Shown piece after piece: positions 55,042 through 64,000 of a stretch of 64,000 nucleotides of DNA. This DNA comes from Zygnema cylindricum (taxonomy: Eukaryota; Streptophyta; Zygnematophyceae; Zygnematales; Zygnemataceae): positions 19,924 through 83,923 of the forward strand of contig JBBHKE010001892.1 in the NCBI GenBank assembly GCA_037447655.1, given 5' to 3'. The position numbers and the translations under genes are program-made. Numbering within the stretch: the first letter of the stretch is position 1; every line of letters starts with the position of its first letter. A model generated the notes under the pieces. The model was given only the letters and a program-made list of their open reading frames with translations, had not been told where the DNA came from and did not search any database.

Positions 55042-57250
55042 TAGAGTCTTAACTTCAGCAAATAAGGAGGAAACTCCGTATGAGAGGTGGACAGGAAGAA
55101 AGCCTGATTTGTCTAGTTTGAGAGTGTTCGGAAGTCAAGTCTACAGTTTGGATTCCGATAAGACTAAATGGAAGTTAGAGGGAAGAGGGAAACCAGGATA
55201 TCTTCTAGGATATGATGAGAGCACAAAAGGATACCGAGTGTATGACTTGAAAAAGAGAGATATAATTTTGGTAAAACACATAGTGGTGATGAATGAAGAG
55301 AAGTCCATTGATCCATTCAAATATAATAAGGAAGTCAAAATCAGATTTGAAACGGATCAATTTTCTGACTTTGACTTTGAAAATGAAGAGAAGGAAGAGG
55401 GAGAAAAAGAAAAATCTGCAGATCTACCAAAGGAGAAGGAGGAAAGGACAACATCCGAGGCAACGCCACAGTACGAAGTGGAAACCGATGAGGAACTTGA
55501 TGAGACACCGGAATTGGAAGATAGGGAAGCTGAAAATCTCCCAAAACGAAACCCAAGGATGCCTTCCATACCGGCGTCCGATTTTGAAGGGGGAAGAAGA
55601 AGTAGTAAACGACTTCAAGAAAGACAAGTAAATAACCAACTCACAAAGATGTCTCACCCAGATGAACCTCAAACATTCTTAGAGGCCATAAACACTCCAG
55701 AAAGTAGCCGGTGGATCACAGCTATAAATGAAGAAATGGCCTCTATCATAGAAGCCAATACATGGGAGTTGGTAGATTGTCCACCGGACCGAAAAACGAT
55801 TGGATGTAAGTGGGTGTTTAAACTTAAATTAAACCCGGATAATACCATTGAGAGGTACAAAGCTAGGTTAGTTGCAAAAGGTTATACACAGAAAGAGGGG
55901 ATAGACTATGAAGAAACCTTTGCACCTGTAGTCAGATTTCCTTCTGTTAGAATCCTTTTAAGTATAGCTGCAGCGGAGGATATGGAAATCCACCAGATGG
56001 ATATTAAAACTGCCTTTTTGCACGGAGAGTTGGAAGAAGAAATTTACATGAGGCAACCGGAAGGATTCGTGGAAAGTGGGGAAGAAAACAAAGTTTGCAA
56101 ACTGATAAAATCACTCTATGGGCTTAAGCAAGCCCTGCGACAGTGGAATATAAAGCTCGACGAATTTCTGACCGGTTTGGGGTATATCAGAATTAGTTCA
56201 GATCACTCTATATATTTATTTGAGGATGAGAATGGAGTGATATTTATTGCTATTTATGTGGATGATTTGTTAGTCTTAAGCAAGTCCTTAGATAAAATTA
56301 ACAAACTAAAACGGGATCTTAGAAGCAGTTTTGATATGAAAGATCTTGGCGAAGCAAAGTACATTTTGGGAATTCAAATGGAGAGAGATAGAGGGAATAG
56401 AATTATAAGACTCACTCAAAAAGAAGCAATCGGTAATATGCTAGAAAAATTTCAAATGGAGAAAGCAAACGGATGTACTACTCCTATGGATTTGAAGAAA
56501 GTGAGTGAGGGGAGTGAAGAGGGAGGAATATTCATCATTAATGATGAGATGGACGAGATAGAAAGAAAATTTATGGAAAATATCCCTTATCGGCAGATTG
56601 TAGGCAGTTTAATTTCTTTTATGAACTGTACCCGTCCGGATATAGCTGCAACTGTAGGTGTCCTTAGTAGAAATCTAAATGAACCAAGAAAGAGAGATTG
56701 GGAGGCTGCCAAAAGGGTGATGAGGTATCTGGTGGGGACAAGGGAATTATGGTTGCATTTAGGAGGGGAGCACACTGACATCACCACTTGGAGTGATGCC
56801 AGTTATGGAGATGTGCCTTTAAGGAGGTGTACGACTGGATATGTGTTGCAAATTGGATCCGGTGCATGTTGTTGGAGTAGCAAGCAACAAAAAGTAGTTG
56901 CTCAGTCCACTATGGAGGCTGAATACATGGCTTCCTGTGCTGCCACCAAAGAATTAATGTGTGTTAAATCTCTTCTTGAAGAACTTGGGTTCATGAAGTG
57001 TGGAACTCAAAATGTTTTTTGTGATAATCAAGCTGCTATCTCGATTGCAGCTAATCCGAAACATCACTTCAAAGCTAAGCATATGGATATTAGACTAAGC
57101 TTTGTCAAGGAGAAGGTAGAAAATAAAATTATTAAACTGGTTCATAAAACTGATAGAGAAATGATTGCAGACATGATGACAAAAGCAGTGCCTTCCCCTA
57201 AGTTGATTTATTGCAGAGAAAACTGTGGATTAAAATTGAAAAGTGACTAG
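55022..57250 (+). CDS. B integrase C-terminus, RT and RNase H (open)
   Basis: 742 open codons. Copia integrase tail (TPYERWTGRKPDLSSLRVFG, GYLLGYDESTKGYRVYDLKK), acidic linker, then RT (INEEMASIIEANTWEL, WVFKLKLNPDNTIERYKARL, QMDIKTAFLHGELEEEIYM, catalytic IYVDDLLVLSKS). RNase H follows (TTWSDASYGDVP, STMEAEYMASC, FCDNQAAISIAANP). It stops at TAG 57248, 13 bp before the 3' LTR. Intact, but separated from gag-integrase by the frameshift at 55040. No internal start signal is evident. Confidence 0.9.
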   Translation: MLISSKNRVLTSANKEETPYERWTGRKPDLSSLRVFGSQVYSLDSDKTKWKLEGRGKPGYLLGYDESTKGYRVYDLKKRDIILVKHIVVMNEEKSIDPFKYNKEVKIRFETDQFSDFDFENEEKEEGEKEKSADLPKEKEERTTSEATPQYEVETDEELDETPELEDREAENLPKRNPRMPSIPASDFEGGRRSSKRLQERQVNNQLTKMSHPDEPQTFLEAINTPESSRWITAINEEMASIIEANTWELVDCPPDRKTIGCKWVFKLKLNPDNTIERYKARLVAKGYTQKEGIDYEETFAPVVRFPSVRILLSIAAAEDMEIHQMDIKTAFLHGELEEEIYMRQPEGFVESGEENKVCKLIKSLYGLKQALRQWNIKLDEFLTGLGYIRISSDHSIYLFEDENGVIFIAIYVDDLLVLSKSLDKINKLKRDLRSSFDMKDLGEAKYILGIQMERDRGNRIIRLTQKEAIGNMLEKFQMEKANGCTTPMDLKKVSEGSEEGGIFIINDEMDEIERKFMENIPYRQIVGSLISFMNCTRPDIAATVGVLSRNLNEPRKRDWEAAKRVMRYLVGTRELWLHLGGEHTDITTWSDASYGDVPLRRCTTGYVLQIGSGACCWSSKQQKVVAQSTMEAEYMASCAATKELMCVKSLLEELGFMKCGTQNVFCDNQAAISIAANPKHHFKAKHMDIRLSFVKEKVENKIIKLVHKTDREMIADMMTKAVPSPKLIYCRENCGLKLKSD

Positions 57251-57263
57251 GAATTAAGGGGAG

Positions 57264-58154
57264 TGTTGAAAAGAGGTAATTAATAGTTCACTTCCCTATT
57301 TTAGTTTCGCTTTAAAGAAAGAGAGTGAGGACCAAAGGCGCGCCATGGCTGCTGCCATATTTAGAAAGTGGCAGTTTTTGCAGTTTAGGGTATTTTGGCT
57401 AAAATGATGCCTAGGTCTAGATTTGAACCTATGACCTCTTGATCATTTATAGCCTTACGCCTTAACCATTAAGGCGTTACGAAACGATACACGTGACGGG
57501 TTTCATAAATATATAAACATTAACGCAACAGCTAATTAACAGCAGACTAACCAAAAGGAGCAATTTCTGCATGTACGCGAATCTGAACCGTGTAAAATAT
57601 GTTTTGATCGGACGGCCGGCATTATAGCCGCCACGCGAAGTGAGCTTTTTGGCGGCATACGGATATAGCGTCACGGGGTGCCACGTGGCGCCACATTATT
57701 TGATACCGGAGAAGATGGGAGGAGGAACCATGGCTTCCGATATGACAGGTGTCACCTTGTAGACCTTGTCGTACAATGGTTGTTCAATAAGTACATCGCC
57801 CATTGTACCTTCTTGTACTTTATAGTGTTCCTATTGGACTAGGGTTTAATAGTAGGTAGTCGTGAGTAGGCAGACCGAGACTTAGTAATATTTAGGTACC
57901 TCTCTCTCTAAGAGAGCTTGTAACTATAAAGGTCATCTTTGACCAGCCATAAGTTACTGCTCGTGTGAGCAAATTCAGTAATTCTTTTTGCGTTTGACTC
58001 AGGGGAGTCTTGTCCTCACAAGTGTGAGAGTGGTCATAATATTTGTGTGCCTGGGCGGCACTTATTCAGCGGGAAAGTAGAAGGGGCAAATATTATCCTA
58101 GAGGCTTTACATAGGCTGCTCATTCTGTGGGTCAATGGAGACCACAGAATTTCA
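57264..58154 (+). repeat. 3' LTR of B
   Basis: Pair of 51942-52832. tRNA-like module at 57401-57480 (minus) with canonical B box GGTTCAAATC. Confidence 0.95.
57401..57480 (-). promoter_or_regulatory. Antisense tRNA-like module in B 3' LTR
   Basis: A-box-like TGGTTAAGGCG, B box GGTTCAAATCT, TTTT at the distal end (57401-57404 complement). Confidence 0.6.
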
Positions 58155-58159
58155 ATTGG

Positions 58160-58950
58160 TATATATATATATATATTTTAAATACAACACAAATACTTTC
58201 ACCACTTTGTTTCGTGTGATACTTGATTACTTCGTTTTTTTTTATGTGACCAACATTACAGACATTGTTTTTTTTTAATACAATACAAATACTTTGAATA
58301 CTATGTTTTGGTGAAACTTTGATTTACTTGCAAGTTAGCAAGTATTACTGATATTTTTGTTTATGTGGAAAAACATAACAAATACTTTGTTTCTTATAGC
58401 CTAAAAAATTTTAGTGACTAAAAATAATAATCTAAAACCCTAAATTGGGTATTAATCAAACCCCTATAAACCTTTAATCACGTAATGATAATGTGCTAAT
58501 CAAGCCCCTAAAACCCCTACACACGCATCTTTGAGAAAAATAATAAATATTTATATATATAAATATAATAAATATATTTAAAAAAATATAAATATAAAAA
58601 AAGAGAAAAAAAGTTTGTCATCTTAATTTTAGAAAACAACACCACTCTAATAATATCGACGCTTGTTAAAATTGGACTTTTTTAAGTCCTTTGTTTTTTG
58701 TCAGATTAAGTTGAGTCGTTGCTTTCAATCTATATAAAAGGAAAAACCAAAGTTAAGATTTTGTATATGTTGCTAAAAAAACCAAAGCTAGGCGCATGTA
58801 TAGATAAATGTTCTAACAATATGAGTTTTACAAGACAAATCCATAGCTGTCATCCTTTTGAAAAAAATGAAACACAAGTTTATTAATTTTTGATTTTTTA
58901 AAGTGTAATTGTTCAAAAAATAGAATTTATTTGTTAATTTTGATAAGAAG
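58160..58950. other. Very AT-rich intergenic
   Basis: TA repeat at 58160-58178 and A/T runs near 58540-58610. The start still belongs to the tandem array interrupted by B. No gene. Confidence 0.5.
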
Positions 58951-58954
58951 AGAT

Positions 58955-59395
58955 TCTTCATCATAATGAACACCAGTAGAATAATAAATAAAGACCATCA
59001 TCAACCCATCTTTCACTAGGAATAGACAATGCTATAGAAAAATTAGCATTCCAAATATGAAAAACAGTATCAAATATTATTCCAGCAGCACGAACTTCAC
59101 CACAACCGCCCTAAACTTTATCAATAGTCATATACGTTTGATAATGATTAAAGTCTATGAATTGAAATCCATGTCCACAACTAATAAAAATAGCATGCTC
59201 ATCCCAATGACAAAATAAATAACTAATGATTACCATTTTTACATAAGAATATTTAGACTCACAACAAAACAATAATAGGGAAAGAGCACGAAACAAACAA
59301 TTCCCATCCCTTATAAAATGTAATAAAAAAAAATGAATTCGTGACATAATAAGCTTACCTAAAATAGAACTCCCAAAAGTCGACAAAATAAACAC
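58955..59395 (-). pseudogene. OTU-type cysteine protease remnant
   Basis: Minus frame contains IRDGNCLFRALSLLL (about 59314-59270), the OTU catalytic-Cys motif DGNC-x-FRA, then VKMVIISYLFCHWDEHAIFI as in OTU helices. After a TAG at 59111 it continues with GGCGEVRAAGIIFDTVFHIW. Finally, after a frameshift near 58980, comes GVHYDE, which holds the catalytic-His motif. OTU proteins remove ubiquitin, and OTU domains also occur in some transposons and viruses. The neighbours give no operon or element context. Dead as it stands. Confidence 0.6.
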
Positions 59396-60690
59396 TTACA
59401 CATAAATAACAAAAAATAAATAAACATTAATAAACAAATGAAAAAACAAAACAATTTGATTTTAATACAAAATTTCCCAAACATACAAAAATAAGGAAAT
59501 AGACAAACAAAATACGATTTATTTAAAAAGTAAAACAAAAAACACACATTAAAAAAAAAAACATAAGATAAACTTCACACAAACCATTATAAATCATTTA
59601 ATATGTAAATAACCACTTACTTAATATTTAAAGCCTTCGCAAATGAATGGAAAGAGTGACAATTTGTGAAGTATAAAGAAAATTAAAAATAGACGAGGAC
59701 CAGAAACAAATTCAAGGTAAAAAAGAAAGAATATGGTAGTTAATGATAATCTCTATACAAATATTATGGACCTAGATTCTTTGTACGCTTGACAAGACGG
59801 TTCGAAAGCGCTACACTACAATACAGCGACGACGACAAAGAGATCGCGACAGTTGACCCGCGGCCGACGACGTCAAGGATGGTTTGGTATGGACGGATTT
59901 GAGTCATGGGCGCTTAATCGTGAGACAACATTAATCACATCGCGACGTTTTTGTTGACGTAAGTTGACGTCAAATGCGATTCACATCCAAACAAAAAAAA
60001 GAACATTCGTTTCCTCATCTCATTCATCATCCATTTCTAGTGTGAATGCAACAATTATACATGGTAATGTACAAAAACGAAAGGCCCTTGGCAACCAATG
60101 GGCAAAGCATCGGGTTGCCCGCGACTAGTATTTGTAAGTGCTCGTGACGTCGCATAACTATCTGTGACATTGTCGACGTACCGCGTTGCAACTTGTGAGG
60201 TTTCACGGTTGAAGAAGATGCGCTTTGCCTTTGCGTCGCCTGTCCGGTTGACGTGAAATGGCATCAAAACTTTGAGACCCTTTCAAAAAAAAAAAAAAAA
60301 CCATACCGGACAAAAACAAACAAAACAAAACAAATTGTGCAATTTTCCTCGTCATACTAAACACAAACGGACAAAACACAGGGAATTGTGTATTTTTACT
60401 CGTCGCTTGAAATCGTTTGAAACTTATTGAGAATTTCAACAAGTGCGAATGTGTGTGCCTATTTGTTTAGCGGAAATACTTTCATTTAAAACACAACGCC
60501 GATGTGTTATAAAAAAAAGCTTGAAGATGGCGTTTATTTACATGGTTGTTAGTGGAAAAACACAAGACGACAACATGTAGTACATTTTAAGTTCAACGAT
60601 AACGCAGAATGTACTTCTGCTTTTTCCGATTTCTTTGAACTATTGTAATTCATGCGATACAACGCTAAGTTTTAAAGGAAAACAATAGAA
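59396..60690. other. AT-rich with dispersed repeat module
   Basis: 60130-60400 (GTGACGTCGCAT, GACATTGTCGACGTAC, GGTTGAAGAAGATGC) has a second copy at 62763-62960. No gene recognised; A-runs at 60280-60300. Confidence 0.45.
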
Positions 60691-60699
60691 AAAAACCAT

Positions 60700-62590
60700 T
60701 AGGGCACTTTCCTATGTAATCGAAATTTTAGAATTGTAACTTTGTTTCTAGCAAAGATTATCCGTACTACTTTTGGAGCATTCCCATGTAAATAAATGAA
60801 ATTGTTGCTTTAGACTGTGACGAATGTAGACGTGGGTGTAATTTGTGATGGTTATAGAAGATTACAAAACTCGCGACAATCGATGACGTTTAAAAAATAG
60901 TTGCGGTTCTAGATGTCTAGCAACTTCTTACATTGTAGATGTTTATGGTTTGTGACGTTTTGACGTCACGCTTAAATTATGAAAGCGTCGACGTCACACA
61001 TTCTAAAACTTTATGCCATGGTTTTCAGATTTTATTTTAGTCTTTTCCCAATCTACTTGCCATCAAAATACGACCAAAGATAGTAAAAAGAAATCGTTTC
61101 TTGAGATCTTTCATTTCATACCATTATTAGCGTTTTTCATTTTAAGAACAGTGAGATACACGCGGCATTGGGAGAGGGAGAAAGATAGAGGCGCTTTCAC
61201 AGAATTCGCTTTTGCGAAATGGCGTCCGTTGGTCGAGACCCCATCCACGGCCCTTGTACGGAAAAAAAAACACGGAAAAAAGTCACGCATAGGTTGGAAA
61301 CATGCAGTAGGTTTTCTTTTTGGTAATCCGCGCACAAAAATTGTCAAAACTTATTACAAGTGCGACAACATCTGCCAATTCACTCACCTTATGGAACTTT
61401 ATTTAAAATCACCTCGCGAGGTAATTATATATAAAGTTTGAAAATGAACTGGAAGGACACGGAAATGGGTCGAAACGCGCTAGACGACAAACTAAAATAC
61501 ATATAAAGTTTCAAGGTAACAACCTTATACAGTGGTAATTTTAATTTTTTCGTACGACTACAAATTTTCTCGTTTTTTTCGAAGTTATGGACGAAAACGA
61601 CAAAAAATAACTGTAACTTTCGCACATTGGAAAATACCTTTACTTTGGCACGTGGGGACATACTTTAAGACCGTCTCTTCATGTAATCATAACTTGGCGA
61701 ACTGACTTTCTATTATAGCGAGGTTTTTTAAGGGCAGCCTCTCATGCAATCGAAACCTAATCTCGCTACTTTGTTTTTTAACGAAGGTTTTAAGTACTTA
61801 TCGGTCCGCTGTAACTCGATGAAATCGTTACATTAACTTTTGACAGATGTAGACGTGGGTGTAATTTGTGACAATTGTGACAACTACAAAACTTGCGATA
61901 ATTGATGACGTTTAACAAATAGTGACGGTTGTAGGCATCTAGTTTCTTGTGACATTTTAGATGCTTAGGGTTAGTGACCTTTTGACGTCACGCTCACTTA
62001 TGATAACATCGACGTCACTTATTCCAAAACTTCCCGCCATGGTTTCCCTATTTTGGTTTTTCATCCTTTCTCACTCTATTGGCCATCAAAATAAGGCCAA
62101 AGACATTCAAAAGTTATATTTTTTAGAAATAATTATTTGATATCGTTATTGTCGTTTTACATTGCAATAACTAAGAGGTAGACGTGGTAGTGGGATAGAG
62201 AGAGAGAAAGAGGCGCCTTCACGGACTTCGCTTTTGTGAAATGACATACATTGCTCGAGAACCCTCCATCTACCGCACGGAAAAATGTCCGCATCTGCAA
62301 ATGGAAGGAGTGCTTTCTTTTGGCACCATCGCACTTAAAAACCTCTGATACGTGCAACAACTTATGCGTATGCGTTCATATCTTGAAAATTTAATTAAAA
62401 TCACCTCGCGAGGTGCTTTCCGCATAAGTTTGAAGATGAGGTCGAGGGACGCGAATGTGGGTCGAAACGCGGTAGATGCTAAAATGCAGTCCATTTATAA
62501 TTTTAAGCTTACACAAATTGTGTCGTGGTAATTTCGTTTTTGTGGTAGGGTTGCAGATTTTCTCATTGCGGCCTAAGTTTTGGAGGAAAA
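60700..62590. repeat. Tandem duplication of ~1 kb
   Basis: Two units, offset about 1.0 kb (GTAGACGTGGGTGTAATTTG at 60827 and 61853; TCACCTCGCGAGGT at 61410 and 62401). Each has a TGACGTCA palindrome (60961, 61983). The 142-codon frame 61013-61441 lies in unit 1 and is not kept in unit 2, so it is probably not a gene. Confidence 0.75.
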
Positions 62591-63095
62591 CGACAAGAAA
62601 AAACTCTTACTTTATCACATGGGAGCGTGCCCTAAGTGTCCCAATGCCTTAAAACAAAATCGTTACTCGAAGTATGTGACAATTGTATACGTCGATAATG
62701 TCTGTAACATTTGTCAACGTCAACAATCTGTGTTGTCCCACCTTATTTTTTTGAATTGCTTGTGACGTCGCATGCCTTTGCGTGACATTGTAGACGTACA
62801 ACTTTTTAGCCTTATTCATGGTTGAAGAAGATGCCTTTGCCTTTGAGTCTTTTGTCAAGTCGACGTGGAATACATTGAAATCTCGAGACACCCGCAAAAA
62901 GAAATATGGACTAAAAACAACAAATGGTTTACTTTTCCTCGTCGTTTGAAAATTGCTTATAATTTTTTTTAGCCTTATGCGAAGGTGTTTTTCTAATTGT
63001 TGGCAGTGATACTCTAATTTAAAACACATCTTCGATGTGTTTTAAGGTGAGTTTTTTGGTGGTTGTGTCCTTTTTATCCTATGACGTTGTAAACA
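62591..63095. repeat. Second copy of the 60130-60400 module
   Basis: 62763-62960 matches 60130-60400. 62670-62730 also resembles 47600-47660 (ATTGTATACGTCG...TTGTCAACGTC). Confidence 0.55.
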
Positions 63096-63547
63096 TTGTT
63101 CAAAAGTAGGCGTTTTTTGGTAGGCCTTTTGTAGGCTGCCTTTAGCGTAAGTTGTGTTATGGGCTTTCCATGTGATCTTCTTTGATCGCTACTTTCATCA
63201 ACGACCGTCCGATCGTCCGAATCTGACAATAGTCCTATCGTAAGTTGTGTTATGGGTTTTTCATGTGATCTTCTTAGATCGTTACTTTCATCAACGACCG
63301 TCAGATCGTCCGAATCTGACTGTTTAAATAAAAAGTCGCTCAAAACTCACAGAAAAAGATTTTTTTGTCCGATTTTTTTTTTCAAATATAGACATGACGT
63401 TTAATTCTCTATCGATCTATGTGCAACTCAACCCTGCTACTAATGTTTTTCCTTTTTCGGCCAATAGAATATGGGTCTCAAGGCCATATTGTATGTTTTG
63501 CATACAATAGGCATATTGTATGGGCGTACGGTCACCTACTTTTGAAC
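63096..63547. mobile_element. TIR element, GTTCAAAAGTAGG type, long form
   Basis: GTTCAAAAGTAGGCG ... CACCTACTTTTGAAC-TA. Interior has a tandem pair of GTAAGTTGTGTTATGGG...GATCTTCTT...CGACCGTC units. Relative of 34377-34661. Confidence 0.7.
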
Positions 63548-64000
63548 TATGGTTGTAAATCATCGTTGTTCAAATCGCGCGATTTTTTCCCTTTTTTGCA
63601 ATTGAAACGTATAATTCGTGACTTTTAAAAAATCGTTAAAAAACGTGTACTGTTAAGTGAAACTGAAATTTTACGGAAACATGTAAACTAATTACTGTAA
63701 CTGTGCATTTTTTTACAGATATGTACGAAATAAAACGGGAAATATGCGTCGCAATTATTGGTAGTTTCTGTTCAGTGAGCTTAACAGAAATACCACACAA
63801 GATGTACGTTGTAATCGAAAATGTACGGACATTTTCGAAAAGAGACGTTCAACGTCACAAAAATTTCGCGCGTTCAGTTTCAAATTTGTATAGGCGTCTT
63901 CTTCAAATTTTTTTGAAAGAAGACGCCATGGAACTTTGAAAACGAAACCGCGAGGAAGCCGCTTCCCCATATCCTGCCCTCCTCCCTCCCAAGCATTTTC
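63548..64000. other. Intergenic, unassigned short frames
   Basis: A 78-codon plus frame at 63703-63939 has no recognised motif. Confidence 0.35.

Larger units (their letters stand above)
51942..58154 (+). mobile_element. Complete Ty1/copia element B, TSD ATTGG
   Basis: LTRs of 891 bp each (51942-52832, 57264-58154), TG...CA, flanked by ATTGG (51937-51941, 58155-58159). Gag, protease, integrase, RT and RNase H are all present in copia order, and a polypurine tract precedes the 3' LTR. LTRs differ at about 12 positions (about 1.3%). The coding frame has three in-frame stops and one frameshift. Confidence 0.95.

Noticed and set aside
61013-61441. 142-codon ORF as a host gene
   Set aside because: Lies in a tandem duplicated unit whose second copy does not keep the frame.
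1-64000. Viral integration
   Set aside because: All reverse transcriptases are in Ty1/copia or Ty3/gypsy gene order, and no envelope or movement protein is recognised.

Overview
The window looks like intergenic, transposon-packed nuclear DNA of a land plant. It has no bacterial gene organisation. It is full of Ty1/copia and Ty3/gypsy elements and MITE-like DNA transposons. The copia primer-binding site matches the anticodon arm of plant-type initiator tRNA-Met. I found no convincing host gene, only remnants and short unassigned frames. The species cannot be fixed from sequence alone. A gypsy element with a C-terminal PHD finger and a half-tRNA-primed copia lineage would suit a non-seed plant, but that is inference.

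Layout. 1-4.2 kb: decayed minus-strand retroelement pieces. 4.1-11.5 kb: complete copia element A1 (minus, TSD ACGAC), nested inside an older LTR (E) of a related family. 11.6-12.8 kb: solo LTR C1 (TSD CATAT). 13.8-21.1 kb: a scrambled Ty3/gypsy element. Its RT(C)-RNase H-integrase-PHD half is on the plus strand, and its protease-RT(N) half is on the minus strand. Both halves break at the same RT codons. 21.1-24.3 kb: a copia 5' LTR with PBS, then a 240-bp direct repeat. 25.4-29.9 kb: copia element A2 (TSD TTTCT), which has lost protease and integrase but keeps a 591-codon open RT-RNase H frame. 30.3-31.3 kb: LTR remnant G. 31-50 kb: a MITE field with CACCG...CGGTG elements on TA targets, hAT-like elements with 8-bp TSDs and several nested insertions, plus solo LTR C2 (TSD GTTTG). 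51.4-58.3 kb: a ~150-bp tandem repeat array hit by copia element B (TSD ATTGG). 58.9-59.4 kb: an OTU-protease-like pseudogene. 59.7-64 kb: AT-rich dispersed and tandem repeats.

How it fits together. The diverged copia LTRs (A, B, C, E and probably G) share four unusual features. (1) U3 carries an antisense tRNA-like module with A box, B box and TTTT; in C2 and A its 3' half resembles initiator tRNA-Met. (2) The R/U5 part is an array of small hairpins, mostly with AGGG loops, whose stems co-vary between families. (3) The last ~35 bp form a hairpin whose loop holds an ATG in frame with gag. (4) The PBS is complementary to the anticodon arm of initiator tRNA-Met and itself contains the gag ATG. 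These features link priming, start-codon use and a possible Pol III unit to one tRNA, and are the best candidate for an undescribed system here.
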